The notes: generated by a model from the letters alone, not told the origin. A stretch of DNA of 64,000 bases from Ophiura sarsii (GCA_035610835.1 CM069442.1:62907431-62971430); one strand, 5' to 3'. Positions 24,640-36,139 are shown, numbered from the stretch's first letter. Made by a program: numbers and translations.

Positions 24640-24775
24640 TAGAAAATAAAAAGTGAAAATAAAGTAAAAGTTAAGTAAAGTGAAAATAAGGTAAAGTGAA
24701 AATAAAGTTAAGTGAAAATAAAGTTAAGTGAAAATAAAGTTAAGTGAAAATAAAGTAATGTGAAAATAAAATAAC
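24640..24775. repeat. GTGAAAATAAAGTTAA minisatellite
   Basis: About eight units of a 16-bp motif with variants (GTGAAAATAAAGTTAA, GTGAAAATAAGGTAAA). It abuts the C-rich tract that starts the next repeat. Confidence 0.9.
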
Positions 24776-25400
24776 ACCCCCGATACCCCCCCCCCCCCCC
24801 CCCCCCATAAAACCTGCTAATTGTTTCATTATTTAATTGCGCGAAAATTGAGTTGCCCGAAAATTGAATCACACGAAAAGTGTTATTAAATATTTTGGTA
24901 CCTACCCCTGCCCGGTACCTATCTCTTAAAGTTGAAATGCCCGAAAATTAAATCACACGAAAAAGGTTATTAAATATTGTGGTAGCCCTGTCCGGTACCT
25001 ATCTCTTACAACACCCCCGATATCAAAATCTGCTAATTGTTTCATCAGACGATCAGGTAATTGCGCGAAAATGTAATTGCCCGAAAATGTTAATCCTGTG
25101 AACATTTAATCACACAAAAATTTAATCACACGAAAATTACAACATTTATTTGTTGAAGTACATGGATTATATTTCATTAAATAGTTTGGCACCCCTGCCA
25201 TGTACCTATCTCTTTTTAACACCCCGATACCCCCCCCCCCCCCCCAAACAAATAAAACCTGCTAATTTTTTCATCACGCGAAGATTTAATTGCGCGAAAA
25301 TTGAATTGCCCGAAAATTAAATCACACGAAAAATGTTATAAAATATTTTGGTACCCCTGCCAGGTACCTATCTCTTATAATACCCCACCCCCGATATCCC
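24773..25400. repeat. Three diverged ~210-240-bp tandem units starting at C-runs
   Basis: Each unit begins ACACCCCCGATA followed by a C homopolymer or its remnant, then CTGCTAATTGTTTCAT, GCGCGAAAATTGAATT, GCCCGAAAATTAAATCACACGAAAA, TTATTAAATATTTTGGTA and CCTGCCAGGTACCTATCTCTT. Starts are near 24773, 25011 and 25219, with a terminal partial start at 25382. The inner CGAAAATT..ACACGAAAA blocks are also repeated inside units. Long C-runs (24787-24806, 25229-25244) make assembly here unreliable. Confidence 0.85.
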
Positions 25401-25507
25401 CAGTACTGTTAGTGTCAACAGGTCAAATCTAATGACAGCGTTAACATGGTTAAGTTGTTGAATTTCGTGATATTTGTATCGCAGTCACAGTCGTTGACAG
25501 GTGTTAA

Positions 25508-25726
25508 CACTTTCCACGCGGCAGTGGTCTACAGATTATGACATTAGTGTCACACTTATTGAAATTGAACACCATATTTTTTGGAATCACCATAGGAATT
25601 GTATTTAAATAAGTACAAATATGCCTAGTATTAGTTCAGTAACCCTTGCGATAAACTTTGACAGTTAGGAAAAGTTTCTGAAAATCTGTTTTGTACAAGG
25701 TAAAACTAATAGCAGTATGTAAGGTG
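25508..25726. mobile_element. Second copy of the piggyBac-type MITE
   Basis: TTAA flanks at 25504-25507 and 25727-25730 enclose 219 bp that begins CACTTTCCACGCGGCA, identical to the left end of the copy at 4118. The shared interior includes TTGGAATCACCAT, AAATAAGTACAAA.ATGCCT and AAAACTAATAGC. The right terminus has decayed to GCAGTATGTAAGGTG. Confidence 0.78.
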
Positions 25727-25849
25727 TTAAAGTTCTTATAATGCGAGGCTGGGCAGGTCTGTGCTGACAGCCATTCAAATCACACGGGTATTTCATAATG
25801 CTGCAAATAGAATATCAGTTGGCCCAATTACTCTGTCAGTAAACACATT

Positions 25850-26352
25850 GGCCCGTATTCTCGTACGTAGTTAAACACGGTTTTAAGCTAAACACGCGTT
25901 TAACTTTGACTTTAGACACAGCGTTTAACTAAACGCGATTCTCGTACATTTGTTTTACTTAAACACGCGTCTAACTCACTGAAAAGTGTCTAACTTTAAG
26001 CATGGGTATGGGGGTAGTTTGACTAAACAAATACACGAACTGTATGCCTTGAATGATTACTCAACCGTGCCCGCTGTAAGCTGCCGAGCATATTGTGTAG
26101 TATTAAAAATACACGTGCGTTTGAGGTATTCATTCGATATCTATTGTAACCTATTAGGGCCACAACAAAAATAAATACCTGTATACATACTATACAGTAA
26201 CGCACAACCACCCTGGGAACGAGATTCGCCGAGTTTAAAACCGTGTTTAGTTAAACACGTTGTTTAAAAGATAAACTCGCGTTTTAGTTAAACACAAGTT
26301 TAGTTAGACACAGTTTTAAGCTAAAACCGTGTTTAGTACGAGAATACGGCCC
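25850..26352. mobile_element. TIR MITE with GGGCCGTATTCTCGTAC ends
   Basis: The left end GGCCCGTATTCTCGTACG and the inverted right end (complement GGGCCGTATTCTCGTACT) are followed by arms full of GTTTAACTAAACACG and TTTTAAGCTAAA words, giving imperfect inverted repeats of about 130 bp. The core (about 26020-26200) is unique. Target duplication is uncertain. Frames at 25986-26174 (+) and 26023-26211 (-) lie in the core with no recognisable protein. Confidence 0.78.
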
Positions 26353-27844
26353 TCTATCTTTCAGCGATAAATATAAGAAATCATAGGCAGGGTTTTCGTC
26401 AAAGCACCTAAAAGGTGCATTAACAATAAATTATGGCTTCTAATTTGTTGACTTTTGCTTTTTATACGCGGGGCCGCGAAAAAGTATGCGTGCTGAACTA
26501 AACAGATTATGTATCCCGATTTTTAACTAGTAAATTGACGCACAAACATCAAACAAACTCAATAATCCATATACTAGAACTGATACAAACACATTGCGTC
26601 GTACTGAGTATTAAATGTGTGTGGCCCATTTATTTCATATACATGTATGTTTGTGTTTTAATAATATATGAAGGCGCGTCATAATTCTTCTTCCAAGATA
26701 TAATTGAAGTTATTTTCAGTGTGCTATAACACATTTGGGGATAATTCACTACTTATATGTTCCGATCATGAAACATCTATGAGGCGTGAAATAAGTAAAA
26801 GCAAAATATATTTGGCTTCTCCTGGTATCAAAATCTTTATGTTAATGATAGAAAGCGGAGGTATCGGGTCATACACTTTTAGTATCTGTACTGGGACCAA
26901 TGTTGAATATGGTACACTTCCAGCCATATATACCATTCCAATTAATTCGTGAAATCGAAGCCCTCTTCTCGATGGTGAACCATGCGCGTTTTAACTTACC
27001 TCCACCTAACACCGCTTTTGTACCTTTTGGGTATTTTATAACTGTCTCCATGTCTTCTAAATGGTTGTAGTTTCACTTTGAAAATATTGTTTCAAGCTCG
27101 TGTTAGTCATTAACCTGACAGATAAGAGTTGAAGTTCGTATCTTGGCCATACCAGACCTGAGTCAAAGTGGCGTTCCAAAATGTGCATTAATGTATAGGC
27201 CTACACAAGACTAGATTCTAAATATTATTATGTCCATTAATATCCACGAAATATCCGTAAAACCTGTCAAGTTTTGCCCTTCATCATTTTATATTTTCGA
27301 ACTTGTAAACTTTAAGGTACGAATCACGTTGTCTTTAAATTATGTAGAGTAAATTCGTCTCAATAAGTACTTTTGAGCATTGTGTTTACCCATAAATAAA
27401 TGGAAGTTATCCCTTTTAATTTGATTCGTCTTCATAAGGCAAAAACAAATGTTCGTTTATCCGTATAGATCCTCTCGAAGAGTATTTATGGTGGTCGGTA
27501 GGTCGGAGTTGTATTTAATTTTAATAAATTACATTCAAAAGATGTATAAAAGATGTTAAATACGATGTAAATGGGAATGTTTCACTATCACTTCATTTAT
27601 GTTTTTAAATAGTTTAGAAGAGTAAAGAAACAGTTTAACAAATATTTTAGTGTATATCCGGATTTATTATTAACAAGGCTCAAGATAAGCGGGCGCTGGG
27701 CGATTTTTACCCCTCGGTCCTTCTGCCATAGCGCCCGGTAATGCTGAAAAATAAACAACCGAGCGCTGATATTTTGTCCAAACCAGCGCCCGTTGACGTT
27801 CGGGTAGCTTTCCCAAGACATCGAATTTCCACAGTTGATTCATT
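26353..27844. other. No gene recognised
   Basis: An 82-codon ORF at 26704-26952 (+, begins MKLFSVCYNTFG) has ordinary composition but no recognised family and no supporting splice context. A GC-rich patch around 27690-27810 repeats GCGCCCG/GCGCTGG words. Nothing else is supported. Confidence 0.45.
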
Positions 27845-28136
27845 CTGATCAGGTGCTTTGATGTTAGCTTATTCATATGACAGTAATCACACACAAATCA
27901 ATGATATCCCATAGAAAATAATTTCTAGTGCAACTTTGCTGTTGTTATGTGCGCGCGGTCATTGAAATCGTCATAACTTTAAAAGTATCCATGAGATTTG
28001 TTCGGATGAGGTATCAAACTGCGGAGAAGAAATTTGCTCATTTAATGTATATCTCAGATTTTTGGTACCGATTATCTATTTTTAATTAGCCAACATCAAA
28101 GCACCTGGTCAGAGACTTTTGTGCTACATGTAGGTG
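27845..28136. mobile_element. Short relative of the 12957-13727 TIR element
   Basis: CAGGTGCTTTGATGTTAGCT at the left and AGCCAACATCAAAGCACCTG...TAGGTG|TA at the right match the arms of the 12957 element. So do ATATCCCATAG, GTGCAACTTT, CATAACTTTAAAAGTATCC and GGTACCGATTATC. It lacks the central palindrome and the outermost left bases. Confidence 0.75.
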
Positions 28137-29046
28137 TAGGTCAAACTGGTTTAATTATAATGGAAATAATCAACTGCTATTAACTTTCAAGGGTGTGTAG
28201 ATTCCGGTTGCTTTGGGTGTAATATATCACCTTTAGTTAATATTTTATGATCTAGGATTCTAGGATGACATCGTTTCTGTATATTTATTGATAAAGAATC
28301 AAAAAATGTAGCAAACAATTTCAATACACTGTTGTTATACTGTAGAGTAATAGTAATCGATTTGGAGGTTTATATGCTATGAATACGAGCCTACATATTT
28401 TCGTAAGCGTTCTCCGTTTTTCAAGGTGAGACATGAATGATACCTTGTGGCATCTTTTGTGCGTCGTTGTCGTATCTGAACACAGAGATAGTGGAGGGTC
28501 AATGAAGGGAGCGGCAACGCTTGATCCATGATCGTTTCGATCCATTTGCGAGAGTCACGCGTCAATTATGTGTGCATGATGTATAGGAATAGTTGACAAC
28601 AACTTTGATATTATATTTTTATAGCCCATGTCACACCTGTCGCGAAATTTAAATAGTTGGTCAATTTCCCGGGTCTTTTTTATCAAAACAAGATGAACCT
28701 ATAAGTATAAGTTCTTCTCAGTCACTGCGGACAAATCGTTAATTCCTCAAAACTAGATACACTAACCAAAGGAATTTTTGTATTTTTGAATATTTCCGGC
28801 TCTAAATCTCAGAAACGTAACTATCGAAAGGCCCAATATTCTACCGTGTTTACTTTGGCTGATCCTTTTCGATAGTTGCATTCTCCAGTTATTTTCAATT
28901 CTACCGTGTTTACGTTGGTTGATCCCTTTCAATAGATGCACTCTCCTGTTATTTTCAATGAGATCCAACTTGTTTTGATCCTATGACGAATACACGGGAC
29001 CATTATTTTGCCGAGAGAGGGCGTCGGCCGATATGAGGACGACCAT
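28137..29046. repeat. Mostly unique; 60-bp duplication at 28838-28960
   Basis: The only structure seen is a two-copy 60-bp tandem repeat starting at TTCTACCGTGTTTAC (about 28838 and 28898), which yields a 20-residue repeat on the minus strand (28762-28968). The remainder (28137-28837) shows no gene; two overlapping minus-strand ORFs at 28321-28565 are mutually exclusive frames. Confidence 0.6.
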
Positions 29047-29427
29047 TAGGGGGGGGGGGGGGTGGGGGTAGGGGGGGGTGGGGTACCGCGCCATTTTGTC
29101 TCGAAGCAATGGTCATGACGTCATATTTTGGTCGATTTTCTGAACTTTTGTATTGGATTTACGTGCAAAATATATGCCCTTGGCAGCATACTTTCCCGGG
29201 TGTGTGGGTGCACTTTAAATTTCAGATGTTCTAAAATGGACGGATATCTAACCAATTTGATAAAAAAACACGATCCACACACCCCAGAATTGCAAAAAAA
29301 GCATAAAATAAGTCCACTTTTTTGTGCCTTTGAACAGAGTGGCGGCCGGGATTGTAGAATTTAACACAGTGCATTAACCCATGACCCATGATATAAATAA
29401 ATTATTTGCGTTAAATCTTTTCAATTA

Positions 29428-29499
29428 GCACGGTTAGTGTAATGGAAAGGAAGTCGCTTGAGGAGCGAGAGGTTGTGGGTTCGAGTCCCATTAGGAGCA
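29428..29499 (+). ncRNA. tRNA-derived sequence in the left arm
   Basis: A box-A-like TAGTGTAATGG and a perfect box-B-like GGTTCGAGTCC are correctly spaced in a 72-nt segment that ends TAGGAGCA. The T arm folds (GTGGG/CCCAT), and the anticodon arm can form CGC-TTGAGGA-GCG, which would place GAG at the anticodon. The acceptor stem does not pair (GCACGGT against TAGGAGC, 3 of 7), so a working tRNA is unlikely. An internal Pol III promoter remains plausible. Confidence 0.5.
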
Positions 29500-30009
29500 C
29501 TTTTTGTTTTATATGCTGGATTTGCTTAGCATCATCTGTATGCTTGCCCACGCGGACACCACACTGCTGGCGTTTACCGTATCAGGGTTACGCCATTTTT
29601 TTCTCTCGAAATGTCAAAAAAAATTACCGTTCTTTTAAAAATAAGGATTATAATCAAATTACAAACACATTTTGTGCGAGAGCAACACACACATTTGGCA
29701 AAAATGGCACAATAAAAATCCGTTCGTTATAAATAAATGGACATGGTTAAATAATAAAACTATCACAATTACAGTCGTGGATCTCTGTGGCGTGCGTAGG
29801 TTGGCCATGTCGTTGGCAATCCGAAATCACGGGTTCGAATATTCAATTTATTTTTCTATTTTTTAAACTTGATGGTAGATTAATGTGTTTTTTTTTGACA
29901 TTTTCGAGAGAAAAAAATGGCGTAACTGATACGGTGAACGCCAGCAGTGTGATGTCCGCGTGGGCAAGCATACAGATGATGCTAAGTAAATCCAGCATAT
30001 AAACAAAAG

Positions 30010-30083
30010 TGCTCCTAATGGGGCTCGAACCCACAACCTTTCGCTCCTCATGTCGACTTTCTATCCACTACACTAACCGTGCT
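30010..30083 (-). ncRNA. tRNA-derived sequence in the right arm
   Basis: Inverted counterpart of 29428-29499. On the minus strand it retains TAGTGTAGTGG (box A) and GGTTCGAGCCCC (box B). The anticodon region differs (AAGTCGACATGAGGAGCG) and the acceptor is equally unpaired. The two tRNA-like units point toward each other across the centre of the element. Confidence 0.5.
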
Positions 30084-30404
30084 AATTGGAAATAGTTATT
30101 GCAAATAATTTATTTATATCATGTGTCATGGGTTAATGCACTGTGTTAAATTCTACAATCCCGGCCGCCACTCTGTTCAAAGGCACAAAAAAGTTGACTT
30201 GTTTTACGCTTTTTTTGCAATTCTGAGGTGTGCAGTTCGATTTTCTTTCTCGAATTGTTTAGAAAACCATCCATTTTAGAACATCTGAAATTTAAAATGA
30301 ACTGCACACCTGGGAAAGTATGATGCCAAGGGCATATTTTTTGCACGTAAATCCAATACAAGAGTTCAGAAAATCGACAAAAATATGACGTCATAACCAT
30401 TGCT

Positions 30405-30447
<43 letters not shown>

Positions 30448-30478
30448 TAGACGACCATTGGCTAAGTGTGGAATGAAA

Positions 30479-30556
30479 TCGTCGCTGTTCTGACATACCG
30501 GCACATCACAACAGAATTAAGTAAAGTGATGTGCCGGTATGTCAGAACAGCGACGA
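30479..30556. repeat. Perfect 31-bp palindrome with 16-nt loop
   Basis: Arms 30479-30509 and 30526-30556 are exact reverse complements (core TGACATACCGGCACATCAC). The loop is AACAGAATTAAGTAAA. It sits 20 bp outside the foldback element. No flanking T-run or promoter identifies it as a terminator or small RNA gene. Confidence 0.93.
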
Positions 30557-30879
30557 AATGATGGGTCATTAATCGCAACAGCCGCCTGCGAAACGATCAT
30601 AGGACCATGGATTTGCGGCGTGTACTTTATGAATCGATCTACTTGATTGTCCCTTTCTCTCTAGTATGCTGTGATCTGAAAATCGAGTCCTTAGTTGATT
30701 ATTTCGAAGCCCAATTCATTACTATGTGCCCTGTAGGTAAACAGATGTCAAGTACGTGATACGAAATTGATATTTTAACGATTTCTGTAGCATCCATGGT
30801 AGCATTTAAAAATCTAAACTAATTACAAGCAAACGGCTAATTAAAAACTGCGTGGTTTTAATATCCCGATCAGTGCAGT

Positions 30880-33150
30880 AGTATTCTATCTCCATGTCCG
30901 TACCAGCGTGAAATTGCTGAAGGATGCGTCGTGGAATTTAATACACAGATACGGTTTCGATATGTCATGTTTTCATAGTATCAAGTACAGAAACTCAACT
31001 TTCTTCGATTCACCGTTTGTAGAAATGTGTAACTTACAATAACAACAAAGTTTGAACGCGAAATAGTTAGGTTTCAAATTGTTAAGTTCAAGTTAAAGCA
31101 CTAGTGAAAGCGTTCTGATATTCATACTCACAAAGACAAGTAACACGTAGGCCTACTTGCTAGAATACCGTATTTAATAGATTCGGAATAGGTTATAGAC
31201 TTGAAGGAAAAAGTGTACTTCAGGTCCCAGTACTGGTATACCAGTATCGTTTAATACTGGAACATAAAAGTTGCCAGTATCGGTCGATACTGGTAAGATG
31301 TTACTGTTATCCAGTATCGGTCGATACTGGAACACCAAATTCGGTTCCAGTATCGAGCGATACTGGTACACATAATACCAGTATAGTGATTTGTCCGAAA
31401 GTAAATAAGTGTACTTGAGGTCCCGGATTATGGGCTAGTATCGTTCGATACTGATACAATGTCAGTGTTCCAGTATCGGGCGATACTGGTACACATAATA
31501 CCAGTAGTGATTTGTCCGAAAGTAAATAAGTGTACTTGAGGTCCCGGATTCTGGGCTAGTATCGAGCGATACTGGAACACCAAATTCGGTTCCAGTATCG
31601 AGCGATACTGGTACACATAATATCAGTAGTGATTTGTCCGAAAGTAAATAAGTGTACTTGAGGTCCCGGATTATGGGCTAGTATCGTTCGATACTGATAC
31701 AATGTCAGTGTTCCAGTATCGGGCGATACTGGAACACAATTGTGTACCAGTATCGTCCAAAACTTGGACAAATGACATCGCTCGATACTGGAACAGTATA
31801 CAATCGTACCAGTATCGACCGATACTAGCAATTTGTGTACTCCAGTGTTGAACGATACTGGTTATCTGGGACCTTAAGTGCACTTTTTCCAAGCATATTT
31901 AAAGATTTCTGTATCCCATCTCACAATCTTATTCACTAATAAGCATATTATATAACGGCTAAATAATTAAAACTGCAAGTATTTTGAATCAGAAGTATTC
32001 CTTATGTCCATCCCCTCGTGAAATTGCTGACGGATGATTCGTGGAATTTAATACGCAGATATGATTTCGATACGTCAATTTTCACAGTATCGATTGCAGA
32101 AACGTAATTTTCTTCGGTTCACAGTTGGTAGACATGTAAAGTGGGGAAATTGTATACAGCAACAAAGTTAACTTTAACTCGTGTACACTCATCTCTAGCT
32201 TTGCGATTGTCACGTTCAGTGTTCTGATTTTCATAGTCACGAGGACAAGTAGTTCTTACTTTATAAAAAGGGTTGTAACTTTCAGTGATTTGGATACTTT
32301 CAAGGGAGAAAGGCCTGTTGGTAAAGTTGTGCGTATACATATCTGTAAACAATTTGATTTCGTTAAGCTATTTCTACATTTCAAGGTTTGTCTTGTTGTT
32401 TTTATAAGTATAAATCGAGTGTTTCCATGACCATTTCTGAGCGTACCATGTTCGTTATAGGCCAACAGCTGTCAAGTAGGCAAGAAAAAGCGACGTTTAT
32501 CTAACAAATTCAAACCACATCTCACTATCCTAAATCAACTTTAAGCTTGCGTAGCGGCAAAACAGTTAAAATGCCTATGGTTGATATCCAAGGAGTATAG
32601 CTCTGTATGTCCATACCCGCGTAAAATTGCTGACAGGTGTGTAGTGGAATTTAATACATCGATATGATTTGGATTCGTTATATCTTGCCAGTATCGATTT
32701 CAGACACTCAACTTTCTTCGTTTCACCGTCTGTAATCATGTTAAACTGGAAATTGTATAACTTACAATAAAAAAGCCATACTTTTGTACGCAAATTTCTA
32801 GCTTTGAGATTTTCAAGTTCAAGTTAAAGCAATGGTGGAAGTGTTTCGATATTCATAGTCACGAGCACACGTACGTTCTTGTTATAAGAATATTAAATAG
32901 ATGCAGGGTATGTTATAGGCTAGGTCCAACTATTGGATACTTTCTCGGGTAAGGGGCGCTCACGCTCAATAAATAAACATCTTTGTTTGCCACCTTTATT
33001 TATTTTTTCGCTGTTTCTACATTTTCAAGGTGTGCCATGATCTTACTATGTAAATAATTGTTCATCTTTTTTGGTTTTCATTAAGTATAAATCGAGTGAC
33101 TCGGTGACTGTTTCTACACCTAATTCTTTACGTCGCACTTCAAAACTAGT
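30880..33150. repeat. Three diverged tandem copies of a ~600-bp sequence
   Basis: Blocks recur in order starting near 30885, 31993 and 32603: TATGTCCATAC..CGTGAAATTGCTGA, GTGGAATTTAATACACAGATA, TTTCTTCGATTCACCGT, GTTCAAGTTAAAGCA, GATATTCATAGTCACGA and TTAAGTATAAATCGAGTG. The first copy is split by the TIR element at 31206-31890. Divergence is high, and no frame is conserved across the copies, so they are not tandem genes. Confidence 0.8.
31206..31890. mobile_element. TIR element filled with CCAGTATCGNNCGATACTGG palindromes
   Basis: Ends GGAAAAAGTGTACTTCAGGT and its inverted counterpart (complement GGAAAAAGTGCACTTAAGGT) enclose an array of a 20-bp near-perfect palindrome, CCAGTATCG-NN-CGATACTGG. 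About a dozen copies are seen (for example 31272, 31311, 31346, 31471, 31592, 31713, 31810); the central dinucleotide varies among GT, AG, GG, TT and AC. Two to three larger units of about 120 bp (GATTTGTCCGAAAGTAAATAAGTG) alternate with them. Minus-strand ORFs that read VPVSTDTG-like repeats are produced by the palindrome and are not genes. Confidence 0.88.
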
Positions 33151-33828
33151 ACTTATGGCGCATACGTATAAGTGAATTTACAAGACATTTACGATAGGCG
33201 CACGAGTGAACTGAGACCGATGCATATTAGTATCATTGTAATATAGAAATGATGCCAAATATTAGTTTGTGGCCTATCGAGAAAAAAGTCTTACGTCCCT
33301 TTATACGTACAATTTTTGCAGTAATACCCTACATGTTCACTGTAGTCAACTTGGTCAACTGTATCTGATTGGCGCTATTTTGTCATGCTAGTGGCAATAG
33401 CAAACGCCAAACTTGGATGCGATGCAAACAAAGATAGAAATCGATTAGTTGATGAAACTATCATAAAAGCGTTATGAACCCTCTACCCTATCTCACCAAA
33501 CTGGTGCAAAGAGGTCGGGAAACAATAGGACACAGTTAATTCAGACTATGTGTGATCAAAAGAAGTCGTATGGTATTCGTTGACGTAAGTGCACGTTAAT
33601 AACTCATAGTTACTGGTTCAAGCATGGGCCCATCTGCGCCGAATTGTGATACTACCATAGGCTTTGAGTTCTCGTACAGTCATCAAAAAGGAAACTGACA
33701 ATTAAGCAAAGTGCAGTTTCCATTTTCGCACCTGGGTTCTGAACACGCAAAGTAGTGTGACACGTATTTAAGATATTTTTTACAAAATTATAAATTGGAA
33801 GCTGTAGTTTTTGAGTGTGACATATCAA

Positions 33829-34614
33829 TAGTCCGACAGTTCGATAGTCCGTCGGTTCTACAATCCGACGCCTCTATAGTCCGAACAAAAATAAGGTTCT
33901 ATAGTTCGAAAGTTTTATAGTATGAAGGTTCTAAAGTACGAAAATGAAGAAGGTTCTGTATTACGAAGGTTCTATAGTCTGAAAATATTTAATCCGAATT
34001 TTAAGAAAAAGGTTCTTTAGTCCGAACTTTAAAAAAAAAGGTTCTTTAGTCCGAATCTTTAAACGGGTTCGATAGTCCGAATCTTATACCCTGTTCTTTA
34101 GTCCGAATGGGTAAAAAGGTCCTCTAATCCGACAAATAAATTTTAATTTTAATTCACTTTAATAATACTTTTCGATTAAAGAACGGTGAAACCCTTTCGG
34201 ACTAGAGAACCCTTTTGAAAATTCTAACTAAAGATCCTTTTTTTTAATTCGGACTAGAGAACCTTTTTTAACTTTCGGATTAGAAAACGGACTATAGAAC
34301 CTTTCAGAATATTCGGATTAAAGACCCCTTCTTATATTCGTACTCTAGAACCTTTTTTCGGACTAGAGAACCTTTTTTACCGATGAAACAAAATCGGATT
34401 ATAGAACCTATTTCATTTTCGGACTATAGAACCGTCAGACATAAGAACCTTTTTTATTTGAGAGACCCTTCGTAATAAAGAACCCTGTTTTCGGATCAAA
34501 GAACCTTTTATCTGATTCGGACTATCGAATGGAGAATTTACATGGTCGTACAATAAAACCTTCGTACTATAGAGGCGTCGGATTATAGAACCGTCGGACT
34601 ATCGAGCGGTCCCC
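33829..34614. repeat. Foldback array of GGTTCTATAGTCCGAA motifs
   Basis: The left half (to about 34140) is a run of about a dozen degenerate GGTTCTATAGTCCGAA units. The right half (from about 34170) is a run of about seventeen units in the opposite orientation (TTCGGACTATAGAACC). The outermost parts are a closer inverted pair, TCGATAGTCCGTCGGTTCTA with CCGACGCCTCTATAG. The spacer is AT-rich. The whole 0.8 kb is thus one giant imperfect hairpin whose two arms are opposite-strand tandem arrays. No ORF. Confidence 0.87.
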
Positions 34615-36013
34615 GATTATGAGTTGAGAGCATATTTTATTACCTGGTCAGATTATTTTGAGGACTATGTGTACATGGTGTATGATCAATGTAATCGGTG
34701 GTTCATGACAAAGTATAGCGTGAACCAGTTGACCTGGTAACGTTTTAATCTAACGAGCAATACGCCAGCGAATATTCTCTATTCTCGTAATCATGAATTT
34801 AGAATGTATGCTAAAAAGATTTCAGCTGGGCGTAGTTTCAGACCTTGCAAGCTAAGCGAACGACATACGTCTTGTAAAAAAACAAGATAATGACGGTCAG
34901 ATGGTCTGAGAGGCTTAACCGGTGCCCCGTGAAAATGGAAATATAGCACGACCTGCTGGACTTGGTAGCCGTCATTTCAGCCGCAGCTGCTGACCGCAGG
35001 CTAAAGGAACGTGCTTTTTTCCTTTTCTGGACTACTCTAGCTTATTCATACTTATAAAACAAGGACAATTGCGTGATGATATTGTTAAGCAAGACAGGTA
35101 ACCAAGAAATTATATCTTTATTGGATAATTCTTTCTAGGTCATCGATCTGACATCAGACTGTAGGCTTGTTGATAACACAGTTGTAATTCTCCGGGTTTT
35201 CCATCTGGTTTAGGGGCGTGATGAGGGTAAAAGGAGAGAAACGATTTTTTAAAGATTTGCCAGGACCAGAGTTGCCCGTCTACAAGTAGAAGTACCATGC
35301 ATATGCGCATTTTACCAATAAATAGAAGAAGATGGCTTAAATTGTAATGTCATCGAGTTTCAATTGATACCACGAGTCTGAATACGATATACAAGTTATC
35401 ACTTTATCAAAGATTGTCTTTGACTTAACTTTCTTCTAGTACAATGTTATACCACTATTTTGATAGCTTATGTTAAACATTGAATGGGCATGTTGCAATG
35501 ATTGGTGTTCGTGTGTGATGTCTATAATAAATCATTTGACAGAAGTCAAGACCTAAGAAAGTTTAACTCTCAGCCTAACTCCTAGGTATATCCAAACCTA
35601 TATATCCAAACCTACCATAAGGCGACGCACAAAATGAAACCCTTTTCTACGGGTCTACCGACCCATTATTTTTGAAAAAGCATTCACATGCAAATGAATA
35701 CCAACCCAATTAACTCTTTGCCATGTCAAATTAGGGCAAAATTTGTAGAGATTTTCTATATTTGTTACGTTCATTTTGAATGGGAAAGAGACAAAAGACA
35801 AAAAATAAGCCCGACAAAACCTTACTCCTTACCCTGAACCTTAACTATTACTCTATCCTAAACCTCAACCTGAACTCTTAACCCCAACCCTGACATAAAC
35901 CATAATGGAATAGTCGAAACCTGAACATTTTTATACTGTTTCAAAAGGATACGCAAATAAAATTATATTTGAAATTACAATGCCGGCAGGTTTTTGGTGG
36001 TTTTTTATTGGAA
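34615..36013. other. No gene recognised; degenerate CCCTAA-like stretch
   Basis: From 35816 to 35908 the sequence is a loose series of ACCCTGAACC, TATCCTAAACC, AACCCCAACCCTG words resembling degraded telomeric repeat. Otherwise I see no ORF, RNA gene or transposon end. Confidence 0.5.
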
Positions 36014-36139
36014 TCTATATACTAATTTTCAGAACATGGCTTTATTCGATAGTTCAATAAAATTTTACACTCGCGTCCCTCTTCAACTGAAAAAGCGTGG
36101 TAATTGCGCCTCTAATACACGAGCTAATTAGATAGTTCA

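Larger units (their letters stand above)
29047..30449. mobile_element. 1.4-kb foldback transposon with 9-bp target duplication and tRNA-like arms
   Basis: GACGACCAT flanks both sides (29038-29046 and 30450-30458). The ends are TAGGGG... and ...CCCCTA, extending into long G and C homopolymers (the right one is 42 C). Inside these, arms of about 560 bp are inverted copies: for example ATGACGTCATATTTT, GAACAGAGTGGCGGCCGGGA, GCATTAACCCATGA and CGCGTGGGCAAGCATACAGA (or close variants) occur in both arms. Only about 270 bp in the middle is unique. A 9-bp duplication with very long TIRs would fit a Mutator-like or similar DNA transposon, but no transposase supports that. Each arm holds a tRNA-like segment. 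Confidence 0.9.

Noticed and set aside
29428..29499. A functional tRNA gene
   Set aside because: Box A and box B are good, but the acceptor stem pairs at only about 3 of 7 positions and the unit is part of a transposon arm.
31174..31892. Several minus-strand ORFs with VPVSTDTG-like repeats
   Set aside because: These are translations of the CCAGTATCGNNCGATACTGG palindrome array inside a TIR element.
35816..35908. A true telomere or chromosome end
   Set aside because: The CCCTAA-like words are too irregular and unique sequence continues on both sides.
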